NCBI GenBank assembly: GCA_045221575.1
Contig: JBGUWU010000013.1
Coordinates: 38,704-102,703 of the forward strand
Origin: Scybalousia_A sp045221575
GTDB lineage: Bacteria > Bacteroidota > Bacteroidia > Bacteroidales > P3
Direction of reading: 5' to 3'
Length of the DNA stretch: 64,000 nt
Made by a program: the position numbers and the translations under genes
In this document: positions 17,135 through 25,313 of the stretch, one piece after another
Position numbering within the stretch: position 1 is the first letter of the stretch
Layout: each line of letters opens with the position of its first letter
Notes under the pieces: generated by a model
Told to the model about the DNA's origin: nothing
Database searches by the model: none
The model's input: only the letters and a program-made list of their open reading frames with translations

Positions 17135-18028
17135 CTACATATTTTGTGCTAAATACTTAGGTGTAGTTCCCCACATCAATTTATCTCTTATCGCTTTGAA
17201 GAAGTCTTGGTTTTCTAAACGAACAAGATTCCAATTATATATAGACTTTCTTATTATAATATCTCCTTTCTTTGCTTCTAATATACTATATCCATCTACG
17301 AGAACTTTACATGGGTCTTCATTCTGTGGTATATGTACCCTTATTTCAGTATTATCAGCAATAACAATAGGCCTAAAAGTAAGATTATGAGGTGCTATAG
17401 GAGTGATACACAAACATTGGCTCTCAGGACTTATTATTGGTCCTCCCGCAGACATAGAATAAGCTGTAGAACCTGTTGGTGTTGCTATTATAATACCATC
17501 TCCACTATAAGTTGTAAGATATTTATCATTAACAAACACTTCTAAGTCTATAATACTGCCTCTATTTGTGGAAAGAAAGCAAGCCTCATTAACAACAAAA
17601 TGAGTCTTTTGACCCAATGATGAGAAATCAACTTCTAAGATAGGACGTCTTTCTATAGTAAAGTTATTCTTTTGCAGCTCATTGCAAATAGTCTGTATAT
17701 CATCTCTTCCTGCTGAGGTAAGGAAACCAAGATGACCAAGATTAACACCTAATACAGCCGTTTTGCTTCCAATAACAAAATCCACAGTATCAAGCATAGT
17801 GCCATCTCCACCCAAAGAAAGAAGAATGCCGTCGTAGTTTTTTAAGTCCTCAGGTTGGGAAAACAACCTTATCTTTGAAGTATCTTTTATTAAATCCTTA
17901 ACAACTTCAAACAAAGGCTGCCAAACAAAAATAGCCTCATAGATTTTTGACAGATTCTCAAAGAGAATACCTATTAATTCTCTGTCTCTTTTCCCTTCTG
18001 GTTCTTTTCCAAAAATACAGATAGTCAT
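17135..18028 (-). CDS. nadK: NAD kinase
   Basis: 297 aa. Phosphorylates NAD to NADP. The GGDGT motif (73-77, LLSLGGDGTMLDTV) and the conserved glycine-rich stretch TPTGSTAYSMSAGGPIISP are both present, as is NEACFLSTNRGSIIDLEVFVND. The start codon overlaps the sufD stop (ATGA-type junction), indicating translational coupling. Confidence 0.97.
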   Translation of the reverse strand: MTICIFGKEPEGKRDRELIGILFENLSKIYEAIFVWQPLFEVVKDLIKDTSKIRLFSQPEDLKNYDGILLSLGGDGTMLDTVDFVIGSKTAVLGVNLGHLGFLTSAGRDDIQTICNELQKNNFTIERRPILEVDFSSLGQKTHFVVNEACFLSTNRGSIIDLEVFVNDKYLTTYSGDGIIIATPTGSTAYSMSAGGPIISPESQCLCITPIAPHNLTFRPIVIADNTEIRVHIPQNEDPCKVLVDGYSILEAKKGDIIIRKSIYNWNLVRLENQDFFKAIRDKLMWGTTPKYLAQNM

Positions 18029-19065
18029 TATATTTGTATTTTAAATGGGTTTTCCATTGTCAATTCGCCTTCCAAACGTTTCTGTATAAGAGAAGACAAT
18101 CCTTCTTGCAGTTCTTTGATTTCGCTTTTTTGCAATACACTCTGACAAAAAGCATTCATCAACAACATCTTTGCTTGCTTTTCTGAGATTCCACGAGTTT
18201 TAAGATAATACAAAGCATTTTCATCTAATTGTCCTGTAGTAGCGCCATGAGAACATTGAACATCATCATTATATATCTCCAAAACAGGACGAGTATTTAC
18301 CTTAGCCTTATTGGTAAGTAAAATATTGTTATTAGTTTGACGTGCTTCGTTGTTCTTAGCATAGTAATCCACCAAAACATGTCCAATGAAATTAGCCTTT
18401 GCCTCATCATCTAATATACCCTTAAACAGTTGAGTACTTTTACAGTCGTTTTTGTAATGAAAGACTTTAACAACATTCTCAACGCTCTGTTCTCTATCCA
18501 TAAGGTATAAACCATTAAGGTCTGCAAAAGAGTGTTGAGCATTAAAATTGACTCTTATGTTGTTTGTTAGCTTACCTCCATTAAGAGTAAGAAAGAAAGT
18601 CTGCAAATTAACGTCATTACTAAGATTAAAAACAAGGTTAGATGTTATGCTTGTTGAGTTATTTACATTCTCCATCTTGTATAAAGCCATAGAAGAATAA
18701 GGCTTCATATCCACAGAAAAATTATGTAGAGAATTAGAAGTAGTCTTTGGAAGAGTATCATCACAATAGAGAATAGTTATCTTTGAGTTCTCTCCCACAA
18801 CAATATGGAGTTTCTCCTCTTCTTGTTCATTATTTTCTTTATCTAAAAGATTAATAATCTGAATAGGACGAGCTATAGTGGTGTTGTCTTTAATCGTTAT
18901 TACAGAATGATTGTTTTTAAGATTCTCAACCTTAATACTATTGCTCAAGCAGTTGAATACAACGCTATCTTCTTTAACAAACTCACCGTTGCGCTTGATT
19001 ATCTTAATAGTATCCAGCGATGGAATATTACAAGCAAAACATTCACATTTATTATCTATTATCAT
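18028..19065 (-). CDS. sufD: Fe-S cluster assembly protein SufD
   Basis: 345 aa, shorter than most SufD (400-450), with a trimmed N-terminal region. The beta-helix core and the C-terminal signature RPVLEIYNDDVQCSHGATTGQLDENALYYLKTRGISEKQAKMLLMNAF are intact. SufD forms the SufBC2D scaffold for Fe-S cluster assembly. Its usual partners sufB, sufC and sufS are not adjacent; it instead leads the sufD-nadK-hflX transcript. Fe-S demand in this genome is high (IspH and PFOR in this window). Confidence 0.92.
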   Translation of the reverse strand: MIIDNKCECFACNIPSLDTIKIIKRNGEFVKEDSVVFNCLSNSIKVENLKNNHSVITIKDNTTIARPIQIINLLDKENNEQEEEKLHIVVGENSKITILYCDDTLPKTTSNSLHNFSVDMKPYSSMALYKMENVNNSTSITSNLVFNLSNDVNLQTFFLTLNGGKLTNNIRVNFNAQHSFADLNGLYLMDREQSVENVVKVFHYKNDCKSTQLFKGILDDEAKANFIGHVLVDYYAKNNEARQTNNNILLTNKAKVNTRPVLEIYNDDVQCSHGATTGQLDENALYYLKTRGISEKQAKMLLMNAFCQSVLQKSEIKELQEGLSSLIQKRLEGELTMENPFKIQI

Positions 19066-19153
19066 CTTTTTCTATTTTATAAATATAAACGTAAATAATT
19101 CTTTTTTATTGTAAAAAACATAAAGCACAGATTTTCAAAATCTTTCAAACATT

Positions 19154-19240
19154 AAAAAAAGAGTTGATTTTCTTTTCTCAAATCTTGATCTTTTGATACA
19201 AAAGAGTTGATTTTCTTTTCTTAAAATCAACTCTTTTTTT
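19154..19240. repeat. GAGTTGATTTT hairpin repeat, copy 2
   Basis: Two GAGTTGATTTTCTTTTCT units (19160 and 19204). The second forms a perfect hairpin with arms AAAGAGTTGATTTT (19201-19214) and AAAATCAACTCTTT (19223-19236) around an 8-nt loop CTTTTCTT. The hairpin core is identical to the one at 34483-34520. It sits between the divergent sufD and mfd genes, 8 bp upstream of the mfd -33 element, so it is not a plain terminator by position. Confidence 0.7.
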
Positions 19241-19247
19241 TCGCATA

Positions 19248-19276
19248 TTTGATATTCTATATTTTTTGTAATTTTG
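19248..19276 (+). promoter_or_regulatory. mfd promoter, giving a leaderless or near-leaderless mRNA
   Basis: TTTG at 19248-19251 and TAATTTTG at 19269-19276 (17-bp spacing). The final G of the -7 element is only 5 nt before the ATG at 19281, so the transcription start should be at or next to the start codon. Confidence 0.65.
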
Positions 19277-19280
19277 CAAT

Positions 19281-22200
19281 ATGAAAAAAGTTGTTGAAAC
19301 TTATATCAAGAGTAAGACAATACAAGCACTTGCAGAAGAGATAAAGAAAGATAACGCAAATATATTTTTAAATTCTTGCGTTGGCAGTGCGTTTGCCTTC
19401 GTCGTGAGTAGCATAGATACGATTTTAAACCACAAGACTCATCTTGTGATAATGGAGACAAAGGAAGAGGCTGCCTATTTCTGCAATGACCTTGAAACAC
19501 TCTTAGACGATGAACAAGGTGATTATTCCACCAAACACGTTGTCTTCTACCCAGCAGCAACAGACAAACAAAAACGAAGCAATGATAGTACAGCCCTTAA
19601 ATTACAAGTTCTTAATAGACTTAATAAAGAGGAGAATTTAATTGTTGTGTCTTATCCTGAAGCTATTGAAGAAAGAGTTGTACAAAAACAAGCCTTAGAT
19701 GAAAGGAAGATAGTACTAAAACAAGGACAAAAACTATCTATAGATGATTTAATTTCAGAATTAGATGACTATGGTTTTGAATGTGTAGATTTTGTAGTAG
19801 ATAGTGGGCAATATGCTATAAGAGGAGGAATACTTGATGTTTATTCTTTTGCTGACCAACTACCATATAGAATTGAAATGAATGGGGATTCGGTAGAAAG
19901 TCTTAGAACATTCGACATAGCTTCTCAATTATCAATAGAAGAGAAAGAAAGTTTTATCATTATACCGAACCTACAACAAATACAATTAGAAATTAGTAAT
20001 GAGAAATTAGAAAATTGGGGTGGCTTCAAAGAAGACAGCCAAATTATTGCAAGGAATTTTGGATTAGAATCATTATTCTCTTATTTAAAGAGTGATACTG
20101 TTATTTGGACAAGAAATCTTTCTATTTGCTTAGAAAAAGTTTCTACTTCGTTTGAGGCTTCTCAGATGAAAGATAATTATCTTACAAGAGGAGAACTTAC
20201 AGATTCTATCTCAAAATTTAGTTTAATTCAAACAGGACTGTATTTCGGAAATAAGGGAAACAAAACTTTTTATTTCTCAACTTCTTTGCAACCTTCTTTT
20301 AATTTGGATTTCTCTTTATTTGCTGATAAGTTAGAAGATTTGTCTTTACAAGGTTATGACAATATGTTCTTTGTTAGAGATGAAAAGCAAAGACAAAGGA
20401 TAGAAAACATCATTAAAGAATATGAGAGTGACGGTAAGATAATAAAAGTTAGATTTTTAGATTACAGTATCTCTGCAGGCTTTACTGATAACGAGTTAAA
20501 ACAATCTTTGTTTACAGACCATCAGTTATTTAATCGTTATAATCGTTATCACATTCAAGATAATGTGGATAAAAGAGAAAGTATAACAATAGATGAACTT
20601 ATAAATCTAAAACCTGGAGATTATGTTACCCATATAGATTATGGTGTTGGTAAGTTTTCCGGTTTAGAGAAACTAAACAATAACGGAAGAGAACAAGAAG
20701 CGATAAGACTTATTTACAAGAATAATGATATTCTGTACGTATCAATACATTCTTTGCACAAAATCTCTCGTTATACTTCTAACGAAGGAACAGAACCAAA
20801 ACTAAATAGATTAGGCTCTTCTACTTGGCAAACTTTGAAGGAAAGAACAAAAAAGAAAGTCAAAGATATTGCTAAAGACCTCATAAAACTATATGCTCAA
20901 AGAAAAGCAAGCAAAGGTTTTGCTTTCTCAGTTGATAGTTATTTACAAAATACTTTAGAAGCCTCGTTTATATACGAAGATACTCCAGATCAATATAAAG
21001 CGACCAAAGCTGTAAAAAGAGATATGGAACAAGACTATCCTATGGATAGATTAGTTTGTGGTGATGTTGGCTTTGGAAAAACAGAGGTCGCTATTCGTGC
21101 AGCATTTAAAGCCGTTAATGATTCTAAACAGGTTGCTGTTTTAGTTCCTACAACAATACTTGCATTTCAACATTACAAGACTTTTTCGGAAAGGTTGAAA
21201 AATATGCCTTGCAAAGTGGATTATCTGAATAGATTCCGTTCTTCTAAAGAAAAGAAAGAGATACTTCAAAACCTAAAAAGCGGTAAGATAGACATACTTA
21301 TAGGAACACACGCTATAGTTTCAAAGAATGTAGAGTTTAAGGATTTAGGTCTTTTAATAATAGATGAGGAGCAGAAGTTTGGCGTTTCTATAAAAGAGAA
21401 ACTAAAACAGATGAAAGTAAATGTAGATACACTTACTTTAACAGCAACTCCTATTCCTCGTACTTTACAATTTTCTCTTATGGGAGCGAGAGACCTTTCT
21501 GTTATCAACACTCCTCCTCCTAATCGTCAGCCAATAACTACAGAAATCATTTCTATTGGATTCAATGACAAAAACGATTCATTATCAAGAAAGGGAACAG
21601 AGCTTTCTGGTTCTCAAATGCAAATAAAAAAAGCGATAGTCAATGAATTAAATCGTGGAGGCCAGGTATTCTTTGTTCATAACAGAGTGCAAAGTTTAGA
21701 AAATGTTTATTCTTTAATCAAAAAACTTGTTCCTCAAGCGCGCATTGCAATAGGTCATGGACAAATGGACGGAAAGGAATTAGAGAAAATCATGATGGAT
21801 TTCATAAATGAAGAGTATGACATCTTACTTTCCACTACTATTGTAGAGAATGGCTTGGATATTCCTAACGTAAATACCATTATTATCAATGAAGCTCAAA
21901 ACTATGGCTTGTCAGACCTTCATCAATTAAGGGGAAGAGTGGGCAGAAGCAATAAAAAAGCTTACTGTTATCTACTTATTCCAAGCGAAGAGATATTAAC
22001 TGACCAAGCTTACAAGAGATTGCAAGCCATTTGTGAGTTTTCTTCAATAGGAAGTGGATTTGCTCTTAGTATGCGAGATTTAGATATAAGAGGTGCAGGC
22101 AATATTCTTGGAGCTGAACAAAGTGGTTTTATCAGTGATATTGGATATGATACCTATAATAAAATATTACTTGAAGCCATAGAAGAACTAAGAGAGAGCG

Positions 22201-22700
22201 ACTTTTCTTCTCTTTATCCTCAGCAGGAAAAAGATTATGTAAAAGAATGTATTATTGAAACAGACTTAGAAGTATTAATACCCGATAAATACATATCCAA
22301 CATTACAGAAAGATTTAAGATATATAAGGAGTTGGATTCTTTCTCCACAGAAGAAGAGTTAATCTCCCTTCAAAAAGAGCTAAGAGATAGATTTGGAAAA
22401 ATACCTCAGCAAACGTTGGACTTGTTTGACATAGTTCGCATTAGAAAGATGGCTAAAGATATGGCTGTAGAAAAACTTGTACTAAAGAGAGACAAAGCTC
22501 AACTAACCTTTGTTCGCAACAAGGAAAGCAAGTTCTATGCTTCAGAAAAGTTTCAACACGTGTTGTTATTTGCGAACCAATTTGCTAATCGTTGCCTTCT
22601 AAAAGAAGAAAACGACAGCCTTACACTTGTAATAAAAGACGTTAAAACAGTTTCTCAGGCCAAACAAATACTTAGTTTAATTAGTAGCCCAGAATTTTAA
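19281..22700 (+). CDS. mfd: Transcription-repair coupling factor Mfd
   Basis: 1139 aa. Removes stalled RNA polymerase and recruits UvrA. It has an N-terminal UvrB-like module, the RNA-polymerase-interaction domain (LKPGDYVTHIDYGVGKFSGLEKL, about 450-470), a RecG-like translocase with Walker A GDVGFGKTE (594-602), DEEQ (695-698) and LTATPIPRTLQFSLMGARDLS, and a C-terminal TRCF domain. Residues of about 236-257 (LEISNEKLENWGGFKEDSQI...) are encoded by a copy of the WGGF repeat (19984-20054) inserted in frame between IIPN and the SLFSYLKSDTVIW strand of the UvrB-like module. The 3' end overlaps the convergent arginine decarboxylase gene by 20 bp. Confidence 0.97.
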   Translation: MKKVVETYIKSKTIQALAEEIKKDNANIFLNSCVGSAFAFVVSSIDTILNHKTHLVIMETKEEAAYFCNDLETLLDDEQGDYSTKHVVFYPAATDKQKRSNDSTALKLQVLNRLNKEENLIVVSYPEAIEERVVQKQALDERKIVLKQGQKLSIDDLISELDDYGFECVDFVVDSGQYAIRGGILDVYSFADQLPYRIEMNGDSVESLRTFDIASQLSIEEKESFIIIPNLQQIQLEISNEKLENWGGFKEDSQIIARNFGLESLFSYLKSDTVIWTRNLSICLEKVSTSFEASQMKDNYLTRGELTDSISKFSLIQTGLYFGNKGNKTFYFSTSLQPSFNLDFSLFADKLEDLSLQGYDNMFFVRDEKQRQRIENIIKEYESDGKIIKVRFLDYSISAGFTDNELKQSLFTDHQLFNRYNRYHIQDNVDKRESITIDELINLKPGDYVTHIDYGVGKFSGLEKLNNNGREQEAIRLIYKNNDILYVSIHSLHKISRYTSNEGTEPKLNRLGSSTWQTLKERTKKKVKDIAKDLIKLYAQRKASKGFAFSVDSYLQNTLEASFIYEDTPDQYKATKAVKRDMEQDYPMDRLVCGDVGFGKTEVAIRAAFKAVNDSKQVAVLVPTTILAFQHYKTFSERLKNMPCKVDYLNRFRSSKEKKEILQNLKSGKIDILIGTHAIVSKNVEFKDLGLLIIDEEQKFGVSIKEKLKQMKVNVDTLTLTATPIPRTLQFSLMGARDLSVINTPPPNRQPITTEIISIGFNDKNDSLSRKGTELSGSQMQIKKAIVNELNRGGQVFFVHNRVQSLENVYSLIKKLVPQARIAIGHGQMDGKELEKIMMDFINEEYDILLSTTIVENGLDIPNVNTIIINEAQNYGLSDLHQLRGRVGRSNKKAYCYLLIPSEEILTDQAYKRLQAICEFSSIGSGFALSMRDLDIRGAGNILGAEQSGFISDIGYDTYNKILLEAIEELRESDFSSLYPQQEKDYVKECIIETDLEVLIPDKYISNITERFKIYKELDSFSTEEELISLQKELRDRFGKIPQQTLDLFDIVRIRKMAKDMAVEKLVLKRDKAQLTFVRNKESKFYASEKFQHVLLFANQFANRCLLKEENDSLTLVIKDVKTVSQAKQILSLISSPEF
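19984..20054 (-). repeat. WGGF repeat element, copy F, inside mfd coding sequence
   Basis: Tail-like ATTAGAAATTAGTAATGAG is followed by AATTGGGGTGGCTTCAAAG and AAGACAGCCAAATTATTGC, the same sequence as the intergenic copies. It has one core, lies in the same orientation as copy C, and is in phase so that it is translated as NWGGFKEDSQIIA. In the tail, GAG stands where intergenic tails have TAG or TTAG words, leaving the frame open. Confidence 0.9.
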
Positions 22701-24078
22701 GCATTGATTTATGACTTTGTTCCTTGGTGAATAGTTTTGTTGTCCATTCTCCATTCTCATCTTTATCTAATATAACGTGTTTTGGTTGTGGTATCAAACA
22801 ATGCTGAATACCACCGTAACCTGCCAAACTCTCTTGATAAGCTCCTGTATGAAAGAAACCAATATAAAGGGGTTCATTGTCATTATTTTGAAATTTAGGT
22901 AAGAATATAGCATTAGAATGTGTTTCTGCTGAATAATAATCTTGTGAATCGCAGGTTAATCCTCCAAGAAAGACTCTTCCGTATTCATTATTCCATTTAT
23001 TAATAGGAAGGAGTATGAATCTTTGTCCTATTCCCCATGTATCTGGTAAGGTTGTTATAAAAGAAGAGTCAATCATATACCATAATTCTCTATCGTTTTG
23101 TCTTTTCTGATCAATAATAGAGTAAAGAATACAGCCAGCCTCTCCCACAGTAAAGGAACCAAATTCTGTAAATATATTAGGTTCTTCCACATCATTTTTA
23201 TTACAGTTCTCTTTTATCTGAGCAAGGATTTCTTCTGTCATATATTCGTAATCGTATTCAAAGCCTAACGAATTCTTAATGGGAAAACCTCCTCCTATAT
23301 TTAGACTATCTAATTCAGGTGCTATCTTTTTAAGTTCGCAATACACATTAACACATTTACCCAACTCACTCCAATAGTAAGCAGTATCTTTTATTCCTGT
23401 ATTAATAAAGAAATGAAGCATTTTTAGTTTAAACTTAGGATTCTTTTGTATCTTACTTTTATAAAAACTAATGATTTCATTATACCTAATACCAAGTCTT
23501 GAAGTGTAGAAATCAAATTGAGGAGCTTCTTCGGTTGCTATTCGTATTCCAACATTACATTTAGTGTTTATATAATCATTCATAGCCTCAAATTCTTCTA
23601 TATTATCTATAATAGGTATGATATTACAGAAGCCATTATCAATAAGAGATGCTATGTTTTCAATATACTGTGGTCTTTTAAAACCATTACAGATAATAAA
23701 CTGTTCTTTTGTTATCTTACCTTGATTATACAGTTCCTCTATTATGTTAATATCAAAAGCAGATGAAGTTTCAATATTTACTTCGTTTTTAAGTACTTCT
23801 TCCAATACAAAAGCAAAGTGAGAAGACTTAGTACAATAACAATAATTATAAGTACCTTTATAATCAACCTTAGCTCGTGCTACATTGAATAAACGTTTTC
23901 CCTTTTGAATTTGAGAAGAAATCTTTGGCAAATAAGTAAGTCTAAGTGGTGTTCCATATTGCTTAATAATATCCATTAAAGGTATATCATGAAAATTTAA
24001 TTCTTCATCTTCTACAGAAAATTCATCTTGCGGAAACTCAAAAGTCTGCTCAATTAAGTCAATGTATTTGTTTTTCAT
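22681..24078 (-). CDS. Arginine decarboxylase, short PLP-dependent fold-III form
   Basis: 465 aa. The PLP lysine is in NYCYCTKSSHF (K84). HFFINTGIKD, SLNIGGGFPIKNS (phosphate-binding glycines) and CDSQDYY (active-site Cys-Asp) follow in the order seen in alanine-racemase-fold decarboxylases. It resembles the about 465-aa enzymes annotated as arginine decarboxylase in Flavobacteriia rather than the 630-aa SpeA of E. coli. It should make agmatine for polyamine synthesis. No agmatine ureohydrolase or agmatinase is adjacent. Diaminopimelate or carboxynorspermidine decarboxylase are less likely alternatives. Its 3' end overlaps mfd by 20 bp. Confidence 0.8.
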   Translation of the reverse strand: MKNKYIDLIEQTFEFPQDEFSVEDEELNFHDIPLMDIIKQYGTPLRLTYLPKISSQIQKGKRLFNVARAKVDYKGTYNYCYCTKSSHFAFVLEEVLKNEVNIETSSAFDINIIEELYNQGKITKEQFIICNGFKRPQYIENIASLIDNGFCNIIPIIDNIEEFEAMNDYINTKCNVGIRIATEEAPQFDFYTSRLGIRYNEIISFYKSKIQKNPKFKLKMLHFFINTGIKDTAYYWSELGKCVNVYCELKKIAPELDSLNIGGGFPIKNSLGFEYDYEYMTEEILAQIKENCNKNDVEEPNIFTEFGSFTVGEAGCILYSIIDQKRQNDRELWYMIDSSFITTLPDTWGIGQRFILLPINKWNNEYGRVFLGGLTCDSQDYYSAETHSNAIFLPKFQNNDNEPLYIGFFHTGAYQESLAGYGGIQHCLIPQPKHVILDKDENGEWTTKLFTKEQSHKSMLKILGY

Positions 24079-24160
24079 TGCTAAAAAATTTATTATCTAA
24101 GTTTATTACTTCAGTATTTTTTCTTCAATCTATTTAATTTAGATTCACCATTCAAGGCTG

Positions 24161-24168
24161 CAAAAATA
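24161..24168 (-). promoter_or_regulatory. -7 element for arginine decarboxylase
   Basis: TATTTTTG followed by C on the minus strand, about 83 nt before the ATG. No clear -33 TTG. Confidence 0.45.
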
Positions 24169-24220
24169 TAAAATAAATTAAAAATTAGAAAATAGAAACT
24201 AAAAATATTCGAACATTAAT

Positions 24221-24268
24221 ACATTAATTACTAATTTCTAAACGCTAATTACTAATTTCTCATTAAAA
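24221..24268 (+). repeat. WGGF-type AT tail without core, copy G
   Basis: Two ATTACTAATTTCT words (24227 and 24247 regions) match the tail of the WGGF elements, ending close to the -7 element of the next gene. No GGCCGTCTTC core is present. Confidence 0.6.
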
Positions 24269-24273
24269 TGTAT

Positions 24274-24281
24274 TACTTTTG
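24274..24281 (+). promoter_or_regulatory. -7 element of GldN-like gene pair
   Basis: TACTTTTG followed by C, 22 nt before the ATG at 24304. It lies inside the longer open frame that begins at 24268, which argues against that upstream start. Confidence 0.55.
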
Positions 24282-24303
24282 CCATGAAAATAAATTTAGC
24301 ATT

Positions 24304-25308
24304 ATGAAGAAAGTATTGTTTATATTCTTTGTTTTCTCTGCCATTATAGGCTTTTCGCAAGAGAAATTACTAACAAAGAAGATTGTATACAAAATTGATT
24401 TAACTGAGAACACTGTTAAATCAGATAAACATAAAGATTCCATCATTTACAACTACAAAATCAATCAAAGGTTCTTTTGGGAGGCGATGGATTTATTTAT
24501 GGACAATTGGAAAGGCAATAAGATTAAAGTGTTAGACGAACAAGGCAAAACTATTGTTTGGGATACTATGTTAGTTAAATTAAACAATAGCTTAGCAAAG
24601 TATTACAACAGAAAATTAAACAAAAAAGAAGTTCAAAATATTTTAGAAAATTACATTACCAAGATAAACTTCAAAGAAGAATGGACATACAACACCGAAA
24701 CAATGCTTATCAACAAGAAAGTTTTAGCGTTTTGTCCAATCATAAGCATTGATTCTTTATTCCTAACTGAAGAAGGATTTGAAGCAAGAGAAGGATTCAG
24801 TTTTCCTCTTGGTTGGTTGGAACAAACTAACTCAACAAGTAACACTGAAGACTTACTGATAACAAGAAACATTCATTATACCATACCTATTTATAATTAT
24901 ACACCTTATCGTTGGTGGGAAAACAACTTAGAAGAAGAATATTCTATTCCTTATTTTGACAGATTCATACAAAAAGCAGAGAATATGGAAATACCTGTCT
25001 TTGAAAATCCAGATATGACAGAAGCTTTACAAAAGTCAAATATTCTTAAACGAAGAAAATTCTCTAAAACCGAAAGTATGATTGAAGATTTAGGGGATAA
25101 CAATATAAAAGAAACTGATACTATTCTCAATATGCAATACCAATCTGAAGATTTTGAATACTTACGTTTTGGTGAAGAAATATACTTTAACAAGAATACT
25201 TTATCATTTACCAAGAACACTAACTACATTGCTCCTATAATAGCAATAAAAGACAAAAATGGAACTTTCCTTTACTATTATCCTATTTATTATATTAGAA
25301 AAAAATAA
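24304..25308 (+). CDS. Secreted protein, GldN-like (paralogue 1)
   Basis: 334 aa from the ATG at 24304, which begins a good signal peptide (MKKVLFIFFVFSAIIGFSQ). I did not use the ATG at 24268 because a -7 element lies inside the extra codons. The mature part contains FWEAMDLFMDNWKGNKIKVLDEQGKTIVWD then INFKEEWTYNTETMLINKKVLAFCPII, which resembles the GldN/PorN pattern of a body strand, IKEDWxxD and a following V-x-I-x-x-x-x-P. A second, weaker copy of this unit is at the C-terminal end (FEYLRFGEEIYFNKNTLSFTKNTNYIAPII). GldN is a periplasmic ring component of T9SS; here the link is inferred from pattern only. It is followed 5 nt later by a paralogue. Confidence 0.6.
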   Translation: MKKVLFIFFVFSAIIGFSQEKLLTKKIVYKIDLTENTVKSDKHKDSIIYNYKINQRFFWEAMDLFMDNWKGNKIKVLDEQGKTIVWDTMLVKLNNSLAKYYNRKLNKKEVQNILENYITKINFKEEWTYNTETMLINKKVLAFCPIISIDSLFLTEEGFEAREGFSFPLGWLEQTNSTSNTEDLLITRNIHYTIPIYNYTPYRWWENNLEEEYSIPYFDRFIQKAENMEIPVFENPDMTEALQKSNILKRRKFSKTESMIEDLGDNNIKETDTILNMQYQSEDFEYLRFGEEIYFNKNTLSFTKNTNYIAPIIAIKDKNGTFLYYYPIYYIRKK

Positions 25309-25313
25309 GCCTT

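Noticed and set aside
24268..24303. ATG at 24268 for the GldN-like protein
   Set aside because: It precedes the signal peptide and overlaps the -7 element; the ATG at 24304 gives a regular signal peptide.
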